Assembly (NCBI GenBank): GCA_947453375.1
Contig: CANGGT010000015.1
Span: 1-37,516, forward strand
DNA: 37,516 nt
Direction of reading: 5' to 3'
Origin: Planctomycetaceae bacterium
GTDB lineage: Bacteria; Planctomycetota; Planctomycetia; Pirellulales; UBA1268
In this document: one piece after another, positions 24,519 to 32,534 of the stretch
Layout: each line of letters begins with the position of its first letter
Position numbering within the stretch: position 1 is the stretch's first letter
Program-made: the position numbers and the translations under genes
Notes under the pieces: generated by a model
What the model was told of the DNA's origin: nothing
Seen by the model: only the letters and a program-made list of their open reading frames with translations
Databases searched by the model: none

Positions 24519-24654
24519 TCCCCCGCCAAACAGACTCGCAAGCGACGGCACGGCACGGCCCTCCACGGTACGGACTCGACGGGTTTCGCGGACACTCGTC
24601 GGCAGTCCGCCGGGCGAGCGACAGCCCGGCATACCGCCGGAGATCACGGTGGAA

Positions 24655-24660
24655 ATTGTA
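24655..24660 (-). promoter_or_regulatory. Possible -10 of the M28 peptidase gene
   Basis: TACAAT on the minus strand, five of six bases matching the consensus, about 135 bases before the ATG. No good -35 is visible at 16-18 bases. Confidence 0.3.
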
Positions 24661-24710
24661 GCCGCATTTCCCGCCGTCGCTCGCCCCATCCCCGCAGTGG
24701 CACTGGCCGC

Positions 24711-24739
24711 TTCCCGCCTGAGTGGCCGTGTGCCAGAAT
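24711..24739 (+). promoter_or_regulatory. Possible promoter of the histidine kinase gene
   Basis: TTCCCG (-35), 17-base spacer, CAGAAT (-10), about 60 bases before the GTG start. The -35 is weak; the AGAATCG sequence at the -10 also occurs before the small ORF near 2.26 kb. Confidence 0.35.
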
Positions 24740-24798
24740 CGGGGTGGTCCCTGCGGACGGCCGCATCCGACGGCCCCCCCTTCCAGAGCGCCTCCACC

Positions 24799-26592
24799 GT
24801 GCCCTCGTTGTTCGTCATTCAGGGCCGCAACCGCGGCACCCGTTTCGATCTGGCTGCCCGCGAGGGGGCCGTGAGCATCGGCCGCGAGTCAGGGAATGTC
24901 GTCCAGCTCGACGACAACGAGGTCTCGCGGCGGCACGCCGAGATCCGCCAGGTCGGCGACAGCCTCGTCATCGGTGATCTCAAGAGCTCCAACGGCACGT
25001 TCGTCAACAGCCGACGCGTGGAGCGAGCGGAGCTCCATCACGGCGACCAGATCCTCATCGGGAGAACGGTCCTCTCCTATTCCGGCGACTCCGCCACAGA
25101 CGCCCCCGGCGATCAGGTCGAGATCGTCGCCCCCGTCTCCGAGGAGGGGTCGCGGATCGTCGCGGCGCTGAAGGACGACATCCTCGACGGCTCGTCCGGC
25201 GGCGCGCCCGGCGACACCGACGACCGCTGGCTCGCCCGGGCCCGCAGCAATCTCCAGGTGATGTACCGCACGGCGCTCGCCGTCAGCCACACGCTCGACA
25301 TCGACGAGCTCCTCGGACGGATCCTCCAGCTCGTCTTCGAGTGGGTCGAGGCAGACCGCGGGTGTGTCATGCTCCTCGACCCCGACACCGGGCAGCTCAA
25401 GACGAAGGCCCGCCGCGACCGGCGCTCGGCCAACGTCACCTCGATGGCGATCAGCCGCACGATCCTCGACTACGTGCTCGATCGCGGCGAGGGGGTGCTG
25501 ACGAGCGACGCCCAAGACGACGATCGCTTCAGCTCCGGCCACAGCGTCCTGCGGACCGGTGTCCGCGAGGCGATCTGCGTGCCGATGCAGGGGCGCTACG
25601 GCACGGTCGGCATCCTCTACGTCGACACCACGACGCCCCTGGCCGACGCGCTCGGCGCCGGCCAGCGCCGCTTCAGCGACGAGCACCTCAAGCTCATGGT
25701 CGCGATCGGGCATCAGGCCGCCCTCGCCGTCGAAGACACCACCTACTACTCCGCGATGGTCCAGTCGGAGCGACTCGCGGCGGTGGGACACACGATCGCC
25801 ACCCTCTCCCACCACATCAAGAACATCCTCCAGGGGATCCGCGGCGGCAGCTATCTCGTGGAGATGGGGCTGGAGAACGAGGATCTCGGCGTCATCACGA
25901 AGGGCTGGGACATCGTCTCCCGCAACCAAAACAAGATCTCCTCGCTCGTCATGGACATGCTCTCCTTCAGCAAGGAGCGCGAGCCCGACCCGGTGCCGAC
26001 CGACCTCGTGGCGCTCGTCACCGACATCGTCGAGACCGTCCACCACCGCGCCGCCGAGGGAGGAACGGCGATCCACTGGAGCGCCCCTGCCGATCTCCCC
26101 CGGATGCTCTTCGACCCGGAAGGGATCTCCCGGGCGGTCCTCAACGTCGTCACCAATGCCCTCGATGCCGTCGAGGGGCGTCCCGACGCCCGCGTGGAGA
26201 TCCGCGTTACTGCCGATGCCCCGAGCCGCAAGACGCGGATCACGGTCACCGACAACGGCGAGGGAATGTCGCCGGAGACGCTGGCGCGGATCTTCAACCT
26301 CTTCGTGTCGACGAAGGGCTCGCGCGGCACCGGGCTCGGGCTGACGGTAAGCCGGAAGATCCTCAAGGAGCATCACGGCGACATCCGCGCCGAAAGCCGC
26401 CTCGGTGAGGGGAGCACGTTCACCCTCGAGTTTCCCCTCCTCCTCGCCAGCGACGCGCCGGCCGGCCCCGATGATCCAGGCGACGAAGACGAGGATGGCA
26501 TCGGCCCGTCGACGATGCCCGGCGGCGCCGCAGGCACCTCGCAGCGGACGCTCCCCGGCGGGGATCGCGATCCCCGCCGCCCCCAGCCATGA
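24799..26592 (+). CDS. FHA-GAF sensor histidine kinase
   Basis: A 597-aa soluble kinase with three domains. The FHA domain (about 1-95) shows SIGRE (26-30), SRRHAE (43-48) and NGT (65-67), the phosphothreonine-binding set. A GAF domain follows (about 165-312). The kinase core has an H-box RLAAVGHTIATLSHHIKNIL (325-344; His338 likely phosphorylated), N-box VLNVVTNALDAVEG (447-460), DNGEGM (485-490) and STKGSRGTGLGL (504-515). The residue after the phospho-His is His rather than Glu/Asp. The C-terminus is a disordered acidic tail. No receiver domain or response-regulator gene is adjacent. It may read a Ser/Thr-kinase signal through FHA and pass it to a histidine phosphorelay. GTG 24799 fits the expected N-terminus MPSLFVIQG. 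Confidence 0.9.
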   Translation: MPSLFVIQGRNRGTRFDLAAREGAVSIGRESGNVVQLDDNEVSRRHAEIRQVGDSLVIGDLKSSNGTFVNSRRVERAELHHGDQILIGRTVLSYSGDSATDAPGDQVEIVAPVSEEGSRIVAALKDDILDGSSGGAPGDTDDRWLARARSNLQVMYRTALAVSHTLDIDELLGRILQLVFEWVEADRGCVMLLDPDTGQLKTKARRDRRSANVTSMAISRTILDYVLDRGEGVLTSDAQDDDRFSSGHSVLRTGVREAICVPMQGRYGTVGILYVDTTTPLADALGAGQRRFSDEHLKLMVAIGHQAALAVEDTTYYSAMVQSERLAAVGHTIATLSHHIKNILQGIRGGSYLVEMGLENEDLGVITKGWDIVSRNQNKISSLVMDMLSFSKEREPDPVPTDLVALVTDIVETVHHRAAEGGTAIHWSAPADLPRMLFDPEGISRAVLNVVTNALDAVEGRPDARVEIRVTADAPSRKTRITVTDNGEGMSPETLARIFNLFVSTKGSRGTGLGLTVSRKILKEHHGDIRAESRLGEGSTFTLEFPLLLASDAPAGPDDPGDEDEDGIGPSTMPGGAAGTSQRTLPGGDRDPRRPQP

Positions 26593-27398
26593 GCCCGCCT
26601 CCGCCGGGCCGAGCGATCGGCAGCCTGCCGATCTCGTGCGTCGTCATCACCCGCAACGCCGGCGACCGGCTCGCCGCCACGCTCGAAAGCGTAAAAGCGT
26701 GCGCCGAGCGCCTCGTCCTCGACTCCGGCTCGACCGACGACACGGTGGCGATCGCGCGGGAGAGGGGCGCGCGGGTCGAGCACCAACCGTTCCTCGGCTT
26801 CGGGCTCCAGAAGCGGCGCGCCGTCGAACTGGCCGCCCACGACTGGATCCTCTCGCTCGACGCCGACGAGGCGCTCGACGACGAGGCGGCCCGAGGGCTC
26901 TCGGCCCTCAATCTCTCCGATCCTGCCCGCTGCTGGGCCTGGCGACGGCGAACCTTCATCGGCAGCCGGGAGATGCGGCACGGCCCCTGGGGACACGAGC
27001 GGGTGCTGCGCCTCTTCAACCGCACGGCTTCCGGATTCACCGATCACCGCGTCCACGAACGGGTCGACGGGGCGACGGCGCCAAGGCTCGCGCCGGGCTC
27101 GATCCTCCACCACAGCTTCGAGGCTTGTGCCGACGTCATCGTCCGCTCGGCACGGTACTCAGGCCCCAAGGCGGCGATCCTCCGCGACAAGGGGGAGACG
27201 TCGCCGGCCTGGATGCTCCCGATCCGCGGGCTCGCCGCCTTCACCAAGAGCTATTGCTTCCAGGGGGGATGGAGGGACGGCGCCGCGGGCTTCGTCGTGG
27301 CCCTGTCGAGGGTCGTCGATTCGACGCTTCCCCGCGCCATCGTCAGCGTCGATCCGCCTCCGCCGGCCGATCGAGCGGACGCCCCGCCCCCTCGATGA
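26589..27398 (+). CDS. Glycosyltransferase family 2, WaaE/KdtX-like
   Basis: A 269-aa GT-A enzyme. It opens with ISCVVITRNAGDRLAATLES (15-34), has LDSGSTDDT (44-52) and the metal-binding LDADEA block (90-95), and continues with WGHERVLRLFNR and FTDHRVHERV, characteristic of the WaaE/KdtX group that adds glucose to the LPS inner core. It should therefore work at the inner membrane on LPS or another envelope glycan; the exact sugar is not determined. ATG overlaps the stop of the histidine kinase (ATGA), so the two are translationally coupled. The last 56 bases overlap the end of the convergent CRTAC1 gene. The C-terminal Pro-rich tail encoded there is probably dispensable. Confidence 0.88.
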   Translation: MSPPPPGRAIGSLPISCVVITRNAGDRLAATLESVKACAERLVLDSGSTDDTVAIARERGARVEHQPFLGFGLQKRRAVELAAHDWILSLDADEALDDEAARGLSALNLSDPARCWAWRRRTFIGSREMRHGPWGHERVLRLFNRTASGFTDHRVHERVDGATAPRLAPGSILHHSFEACADVIVRSARYSGPKAAILRDKGETSPAWMLPIRGLAAFTKSYCFQGGWRDGAAGFVVALSRVVDSTLPRAIVSVDPPPPADRADAPPPR

Positions 27399-29064
27399 GG
27401 ACGACGAGTCGGTCGATCCCGGCCACATCGAACGCCTCCCGACCGCCGCCGAGCCACCGGACCTCGACGCGTTCGACCGCCGTGCCGGCGCCGAGGCCGA
27501 AGTGGAGCCGGCTACCGAAGTGCCCCTGATAGCCGCGGCCCGAATGCACTTCATCGACGAGGACGCCCGCCGGGGTGACGACGCGGACATTCGCCCCGAC
27601 GCCGTCCCGGTTCGATCCCCGGCCGACGAGCCGCACCTGGAGCCAGTGGTGCTCCCCACCCCGTTCGCGCTCGAGATTCCGCAGGAGCGTCGGCGCCTCG
27701 CGGGCGTTGAGGATCACGCCGTCGATGTCGCCGTCGTCATCGAGATCGTCGAAGGCGGCGCCGCGGGCGCTGTGGCGGGGCATGGCATGGAGCCCCGCCG
27801 CGGCCGACATCTCCACGAACCGCTCCCCGATGTTGCGGAGGAGAACGTTGTGGTTGCGGTAAGCAGTTGCATCGTCGAACTGCTCGACGAGATCGTTGAT
27901 GTGGCCGCAGGCGACGAACAGATCGCGGCGACCGTCGTTGTCAAAGTCGACGATTCCACAGCCCCACTTCACCCACGGCACACTCCCGGCCCCGGCTCCG
28001 GTCCGCGCACTGACATCCTCGAAACCATGACCGGCGAGGTTGTGGTAGAGGACGGGCCGCTCCCCCTGGTAGGAAGTCATCCACAGGTCGAGCCAACCGT
28101 CGTTGTCGACATCCCCGCAATCGACCCCCATGCTGCCGTTGGGTTGCCCGATCATGTCGTAGGCCAGCCCCGTCTCCAGGCCGACTTCCTCGAACCGGCC
28201 GGTGCCGTCGTTGCGGAAGAGGAAGTTGGCGGCGACATCGTTGAGGACGAAGATGTCGGTGTCGCCGTCCCCGTCTTCGTCGAGGCACACCACCCCCATC
28301 CCCGGCCCTGCCCTCCCGGCGATCCCCGATGACTCGCTCTGATCGCTGAACCGGCCGTCCCCCTCGTTGCGGAAGAACGTATCGGGCCAGGCCTCGTAGT
28401 CGCGCGGCCCGTGGTAAAGCGGAACGCCGCGGATCCGCGGGGAGACATGCCCCTCGGGGGAGAAGCGAACGTAGTTGGCAGCGTAGAGATCGAGATCGCC
28501 ATCCCCGTCGGCATCGAGGAGGGCCAGCCCCGCGCCGAGTTTGTCGCCGTCGGCCGTCCCGGCCGCGGCGGTGACATCGAGGAACGTGCCGTCCCCCATG
28601 TTTTGCCACATCCGCTTCGGCCCGTAGTTGCTCGTGCAGAGGTCGGGAAAGCCGTCGTTGTCGAGATCGCCGACGGTCACCCCGACTCCGTACGCCTCGT
28701 GATCGAGCCCGGCGGCGGCAGTGACATCTTCGAACCGCCATCCCCCCCGGTTCCGCACGAGCATCGCCCGCGGCCGGCGCCTCGGCTCGGTGCCGGGGAG
28801 ATCGCTGCCATTGGGGAAGTAGAGGTCGATCCGGCCGTCGAGATCGTGGTCGAAGGTCGCCAGACCGGCGGTCACCGTCTCCGGGATGTAGCGGCGGCCG
28901 CTGGCGCCATCATCGTGAACAAACCCGATCCCGGCCGCGGCGCTTGCATCCTCGAAGAGAATCGGCGGCGGCTCGCCGTGGGCCGGCCGCGTGTCCAGGC
29001 TCGGCACCGCAGCGGCGACGAGAGGGAGCCAACAAGCCAGCCATCTCAGACAGCGCCGCGGCAT
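27343..29064 (-). CDS. CRTAC1/ASPIC (UnbV-type) FG-GAP repeat protein, exported
   Basis: A 573-aa protein with a signal peptide (residues 1-30, ending PAHG). The body is a beta-propeller of VCBS/FG-GAP repeats with calcium-binding loops: DHDLDGRIDLY, DLDNDGFPDL, DADGDGDLDLY, DEDGDGDTDIF, DVDNDGWLDLW, DFDNDGRRDLF and DLDDDGDID. The C-terminus is the ASPIC/UnbV domain (GRGSNRDGVGANVRV, SGRGYQGHFGSRLHFGLG). The family is frequent in planctomycetes and verrucomicrobia, and its role is largely unknown; it is thought to bind other proteins or glycans outside the cell. The ATG has GGAGG seven bases before it and starts one base after the TPR gene's stop, so the two form an operon. Confidence 0.9.
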   Translation of the reverse strand: MPRRCLRWLACWLPLVAAAVPSLDTRPAHGEPPPILFEDASAAAGIGFVHDDGASGRRYIPETVTAGLATFDHDLDGRIDLYFPNGSDLPGTEPRRRPRAMLVRNRGGWRFEDVTAAAGLDHEAYGVGVTVGDLDNDGFPDLCTSNYGPKRMWQNMGDGTFLDVTAAAGTADGDKLGAGLALLDADGDGDLDLYAANYVRFSPEGHVSPRIRGVPLYHGPRDYEAWPDTFFRNEGDGRFSDQSESSGIAGRAGPGMGVVCLDEDGDGDTDIFVLNDVAANFLFRNDGTGRFEEVGLETGLAYDMIGQPNGSMGVDCGDVDNDGWLDLWMTSYQGERPVLYHNLAGHGFEDVSARTGAGAGSVPWVKWGCGIVDFDNDGRRDLFVACGHINDLVEQFDDATAYRNHNVLLRNIGERFVEMSAAAGLHAMPRHSARGAAFDDLDDDGDIDGVILNAREAPTLLRNLERERGGEHHWLQVRLVGRGSNRDGVGANVRVVTPAGVLVDEVHSGRGYQGHFGSRLHFGLGAGTAVERVEVRWLGGGREAFDVAGIDRLVVLIEGAGRPLDRPAEADRR

Positions 29065-29065
29065 C

Positions 29066-30127
29066 TCAATTCCTCCGTTCCGGTGCGGGGCGAGCGGCGC
29101 CGGAGCGTTCCACGAGCGCTCGGGCGTCCTCCTGCCGCCCCTGCCGGCGGTAGAGATCGGCAAGTCCGGAGAGACTCTCGCGCTGGGCCGGCGCGAAATC
29201 GAGCGCCCGCAGCCAGTCGCGCTCGGCCGCGGCCGCGTCGCCACCGGCTGCATCGATCCGCCCGGCGCTCGCGTACCATCCCCCCATCGCCTGGAGAAAC
29301 GCCGGCATGTCGTCGAGCCGGGCCTTGGCATTGGCACGATCGCGCGCGAGGCTCTGCGCTTTGCGTTTGGCAAACTCGGCCTGATGCCGGGCCGCGGCCT
29401 CCGTCTCTCCGAGCCGGCTGCAGGCGGTGGAGAGCCCGTAGAGGGCGTGGGCCGATGCCGGATCGATCGCGAGGGCTCGCTCGAAATCCTCCTTCGCGCC
29501 GCCGTGGTCACCTCCCTGGAGGCGCGCGTGGCCAAGGAGCGTGAGCCGGTTGGGATTGCGGGCCGTGGCTGGGAACTCGCGGGCGAGCACTTCGACCGCT
29601 TCCCCGGCCCGACCGAGATTCGTGAGCGATTCCCCGAGGAGAACCTGAACGCCGGGGAGGTCGGGCCGGGCGGCAAACGCCTGCTCGAGATGCTCGACGG
29701 CGAGCGTCTCCTCTCCCTTCTCACGCGCATACTTCCCGAGGCGGAGGTGGGCCTCCGCCGAATCGGGATGCCCGTCGAGCCACTCCTCCCACAACCTCGT
29801 CGCCGCGGCGAGGTTGCCGAAACGATCGTGCATCGCCGCCTCGAGATCGATCGGCTCAGGGGCATCGGGATGACGTCCACGGAGCGCTGCGGCCAGCGTG
29901 AGCGCCTCCGCGCGGAGGCCATCAAACGATTCGGGAAGCGGTGGCCGCGCGGCGCTGGCAGGCGCCGGGCCACGCGGTGAATCGGGGGCGGCCGGAGAAA
30001 CCCGTGCCTTCCCCCGCGTGCGCGGCTCGGCGCCAGGCGGGAACGGCCCCGGTGCCGACCGTGGCGCGTCGTTGCATCCCGACAGCGCGAGCGCCGCGAT
30101 TCCCGCCGCCGTGATTCGGAGCCACAT
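29066..30127 (-). CDS. TPR-repeat lipoprotein
   Basis: A 353-aa lipoprotein. The signal ends in a textbook lipobox LSGC (residues 15-18), giving a lipid-anchored Cys18. After a Pro/Arg-rich linker (to about residue 65) come tetratricopeptide repeats covering most of the rest, with helix pairs such as HLRLGKYAREKGEETLAVEH, GESLTNLGRAGEAVEVL, HARLQGGDHGGAKEDFERAL and GLADLYRRQGRQEDARALVE. TPRs are scaffolds for protein contacts; the adjacent CRTAC1 protein is an obvious candidate partner. ATG 30127 begins the signal; a GTG 51 bases earlier gives no better signal. The gap 30128-30297 shows no clear promoter. Confidence 0.85.
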   Translation of the reverse strand: MWLRITAAGIAALALSGCNDAPRSAPGPFPPGAEPRTRGKARVSPAAPDSPRGPAPASAARPPLPESFDGLRAEALTLAAALRGRHPDAPEPIDLEAAMHDRFGNLAAATRLWEEWLDGHPDSAEAHLRLGKYAREKGEETLAVEHLEQAFAARPDLPGVQVLLGESLTNLGRAGEAVEVLAREFPATARNPNRLTLLGHARLQGGDHGGAKEDFERALAIDPASAHALYGLSTACSRLGETEAAARHQAEFAKRKAQSLARDRANAKARLDDMPAFLQAMGGWYASAGRIDAAGGDAAAAERDWLRALDFAPAQRESLSGLADLYRRQGRQEDARALVERSGAARPAPERRN

Positions 30128-30297
30128 GTCGAGGCAACGTCTCGCTGTGATGCGAGCCTCCCGGGCAACGATCCCCACGCCGTCGTCTCCCCCTCGCTAC
30201 GGGACGATCCTCTTGTCCGCCGCGGACTCTGAATCGTCGCGCCGTCGTTTCCGGTGAGGATACCAAGGGGGGGAAAGCGTCCGCCACGACCGTCCTG

Positions 30298-31446
30298 TCA
30301 CCCGCCGCGGAGGACGGTGAGGAGGCGGAGGATGTCGGCCGGTAGCGGCGCCTCGAAGAGCATCCGCTGCCGGGTGCCAGGATGATCGATGGCGAGGCTC
30401 GACGCGTGGAGAGCCTGGCGGGTGAGGAGCGGCGCGGCGTCCCCCCGCAGACCGAGGAACGACCGCTCGACGACGCCGCGGCCGCTGTAGAGGATGTCGG
30501 CGAGGATCGGGCAGCCGATGGCAGCCAGGTGAACGCGGATCTGGTGGGTGCGCCCCGTCTTCGGGGTCACCTTCACGAGCGACGCCCTGCCGAAACGTTC
30601 GAGGACTTCATAGCGGGTGACGGCATCCCGGCTCGTGGAGTGGTCGCGGCGGACGGCCATCCGCTCGCGTTGGTAGGGATGGATGCCGATGGGGAGATTG
30701 ATCTCGTCGCGGTCGAACCGCGGCTCCCCCTGCACGATCGCAAGGTAGGTCTTCTCGGTGGTGCGGCGCTCGAACTGCTTTGCGAGCGCGTGGTGGGACT
30801 CTTCATTGCGGGCGACGATGATCACGCCGCTGGTGTCGCGGTCGAGGCGATGGACGATCCCAGGGCGGGTCGGCCCGCCGACGGTGGAGAGGCCACCGGC
30901 CACCCGTTCGAGATGCCACTTGAGCGCCCCGGCGAGCGTCCCCTTCCAATTTCCCTTGGCGGGATGGACCACCATCCCGGCCGGCTTGTTGACCGCCCCC
31001 ATGACGTCGTCGAGGTAGAGGAACTCGAGCGGGATCTCCTCGGCCTCCGGCCCCGCCCGCGCCGGCTCCGGCACGGTGTAGGCGACGACCATCCCCGCCT
31101 TGAGTTGGAGCGATGCCTTCGCGACGACACCATCGACCCTCACCGCCGCGGCATCGATCGCCCGGGCCACGGCCGAGCGGCTCAAGCCCCCGGCATGACG
31201 GACGACAAATTGATCGAGGCGCATCCCCACCACGTCGCCATCGACGGTGAGGAGCAGAACCGTCCCGGGAACGAGCGTTGGGCTCGCCTCCCCAGGTGTC
31301 ACGGCCGCCGTGCCAACCGGTGCCGCACCGGGGTCGGCCGGCAACGCCCCCCCTGCCACCGGGCTCGGCTCGGCGCTGACGGGGATCACATCGTCATCCA
31401 CGTCGTCGCTGCGAGCGTCGTCCGGGGCAGGTTTTGCGTTGCTCAG
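30298..31446 (-). CDS. RluA/RluD-family pseudouridine synthase, probable CTG start
   Basis: A protein of about 382 aa that converts uridine to pseudouridine in rRNA or tRNA. An S4 RNA-binding domain (MRLDQFVVRHAGGLSRSAVA, about 75-94) is followed by the catalytic domain with HRLDRDTSG (199-207; Asp202 catalytic), PKTGRTHQIRVHL and a RQALHA block. Residues 1-70 are a disordered Asp/Pro/Ala-rich tail. No ATG or good GTG is at the right place: a CTG at 31446 has AGGAG seven bases upstream and lies just before the stop of the upstream gene (5-base overlap region), so I favour it. In-frame GTG codons at 31401 and 31389 are alternatives and would shorten only the tail. The best match is RluD-like, but the exact target cannot be read here. 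Confidence 0.85.
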   Translation of the reverse strand: MSNAKPAPDDARSDDVDDDVIPVSAEPSPVAGGALPADPGAAPVGTAAVTPGEASPTLVPGTVLLLTVDGDVVGMRLDQFVVRHAGGLSRSAVARAIDAAAVRVDGVVAKASLQLKAGMVVAYTVPEPARAGPEAEEIPLEFLYLDDVMGAVNKPAGMVVHPAKGNWKGTLAGALKWHLERVAGGLSTVGGPTRPGIVHRLDRDTSGVIIVARNEESHHALAKQFERRTTEKTYLAIVQGEPRFDRDEINLPIGIHPYQRERMAVRRDHSTSRDAVTRYEVLERFGRASLVKVTPKTGRTHQIRVHLAAIGCPILADILYSGRGVVERSFLGLRGDAAPLLTRQALHASSLAIDHPGTRQRMLFEAPLPADILRLLTVLRGG

Positions 31447-31450
31447 GCGA

Positions 31451-32374
31451 TCACTCCTGCGTGGCGGGCGTGGTGGCGGGAGCAGCTTCGACGGCCGGTG
31501 TTTCGGTCGCTGAAGCCGGTGCCTCGGACTCTGGAGCAGGTGCCGCCGCAGCGGGCGCTGCGTCATCAGAGCCGCCTGCCGGGGCCCCGAGGATCGGGCT
31601 GTTGTCGATCGGCGTCGGGGGCGTCATCTTCTGCGCGGCAAACCAGGTGTACCATTCGCGGGCCCGCTCCCCTTCGAGCGACCGAGACCGCTGCCGGGCC
31701 ATGCCGGCCAAGGCGCCGCCTGGATAATCGCTGGCGACGGCCTCGTAGCCCTGCCGGGCGTCGTCGATCTTTCCCAAGCTCTCGTTCGCCTTCGCGAGCC
31801 CGAACATCGCCCGTTCGGCGAGAAGCCCCTTCTGGCGGCCGACAAGGAGCGCCGCGTAGCCGTCGGCGGCAGCCTGAAGCTTGGGCATCGCCCGATCGCG
31901 ATCGACAAACAGCAACTCCGCCCCCTCGTCGAGGGCCATCTCGGCCTGAATGAGATCGGCCCATTCGCCGGCCGGCGTGCCGGAATGCTGCGTGGACACA
32001 TCGGCCAGCGCCGCCGGATCGACCGGCGAGATGGCAAACATGTAGTCGTCCCAGCTCTTGGCGACGAGCGACGCACGCTGCTGCTGGACCCACATCCAGC
32101 CGAGCGAGGCGAGGAACAGGCCGGCGATCCCCATGAGGATCGCCCGCAGGTGGGGGCGAATGGCATCGACCGCCGCGGCAATCCCGTCGGCCAGCGCATT
32201 CCCCTCGACCTCCTCGGCCACTTCCTCGGCAGAGTCGTTGGTGACGGGGAGACGGACCGGACGCCCCTCACGCGTGGCGAGATTGTCTTCGTCTTCGCTG
32301 CGCGAGGTCTGGCGCTCGCCGAAGCGGCGCTCGTGGTTGCGACTGTCGCCGGGCCTCGCCGAACGTTTCTTCAT
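31451..32374 (-). CDS. Membrane-anchored TPR-like protein, unknown role
   Basis: A 307-aa protein with a charged cytoplasmic N-terminus (1-75), one transmembrane helix (about 77-96) and a C-terminal helical domain (about 100-255) that resembles tetratricopeptide-type repeats (ADGYAALLVGRQKG, AMFGLAKANESLGKIDDARQ, GYEAVASDYPGG). The last 45 residues are an Ala/Pro/Glu/Thr-rich disordered tail. Topology is like YfgM (N-in, TPR domain outside), which assists periplasmic folding; this is an analogy only. The ATG is followed by AAG-rich codons and preceded by GGAAGAG and a good promoter. The pseudouridine synthase gene begins at or inside its end and is likely co-transcribed. Confidence 0.8.
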   Translation of the reverse strand: MKKRSARPGDSRNHERRFGERQTSRSEDEDNLATREGRPVRLPVTNDSAEEVAEEVEGNALADGIAAAVDAIRPHLRAILMGIAGLFLASLGWMWVQQQRASLVAKSWDDYMFAISPVDPAALADVSTQHSGTPAGEWADLIQAEMALDEGAELLFVDRDRAMPKLQAAADGYAALLVGRQKGLLAERAMFGLAKANESLGKIDDARQGYEAVASDYPGGALAGMARQRSRSLEGERAREWYTWFAAQKMTPPTPIDNSPILGAPAGGSDDAAPAAAAPAPESEAPASATETPAVEAAPATTPATQE

Positions 32375-32407
32375 GACTCTTCCAGTTCTTCAAAGCTTAA
32401 AAAACCA

Positions 32408-32436
32408 AATAGAAACGGCCTCGTCCGGGGCGTCAA
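32408..32436 (-). promoter_or_regulatory. Sigma70-like promoter of the TPR-like/pseudouridine synthase operon
   Basis: TTGACG (-35), 17-base spacer, TCTATT (-10), followed by an A/T-rich stretch. Transcription would begin about 27 bases before the ATG. On the other strand, TGG-TACGAT (32468-32476) is a possible extended -10 for the helicase gene. Confidence 0.55.
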
Positions 32437-32534
32437 GCCGATCTCAGCCGATGGCCCGGCGGGCATGTGGTACGATCCTGCCCCCCAGACTGCCGGGCGA
32501 TACCCGACCCCCCTCCGCACGGACGCTTTTCCAC

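Noticed and set aside
22125-24977. A 950-codon open frame on the plus strand opposite the M28 peptidase
   Set aside because: It has no motif or signal and an Arg/Gly/Asp/His-rich composition typical of antisense frames in GC-rich DNA. The minus strand carries a complete zinc-peptidase motif set.
24889-26376. A 495-codon minus-strand frame opposite the histidine kinase
   Set aside because: It is Asp/Val/Glu/His-rich antisense sequence without motifs, while the plus strand carries all FHA and kinase motifs.
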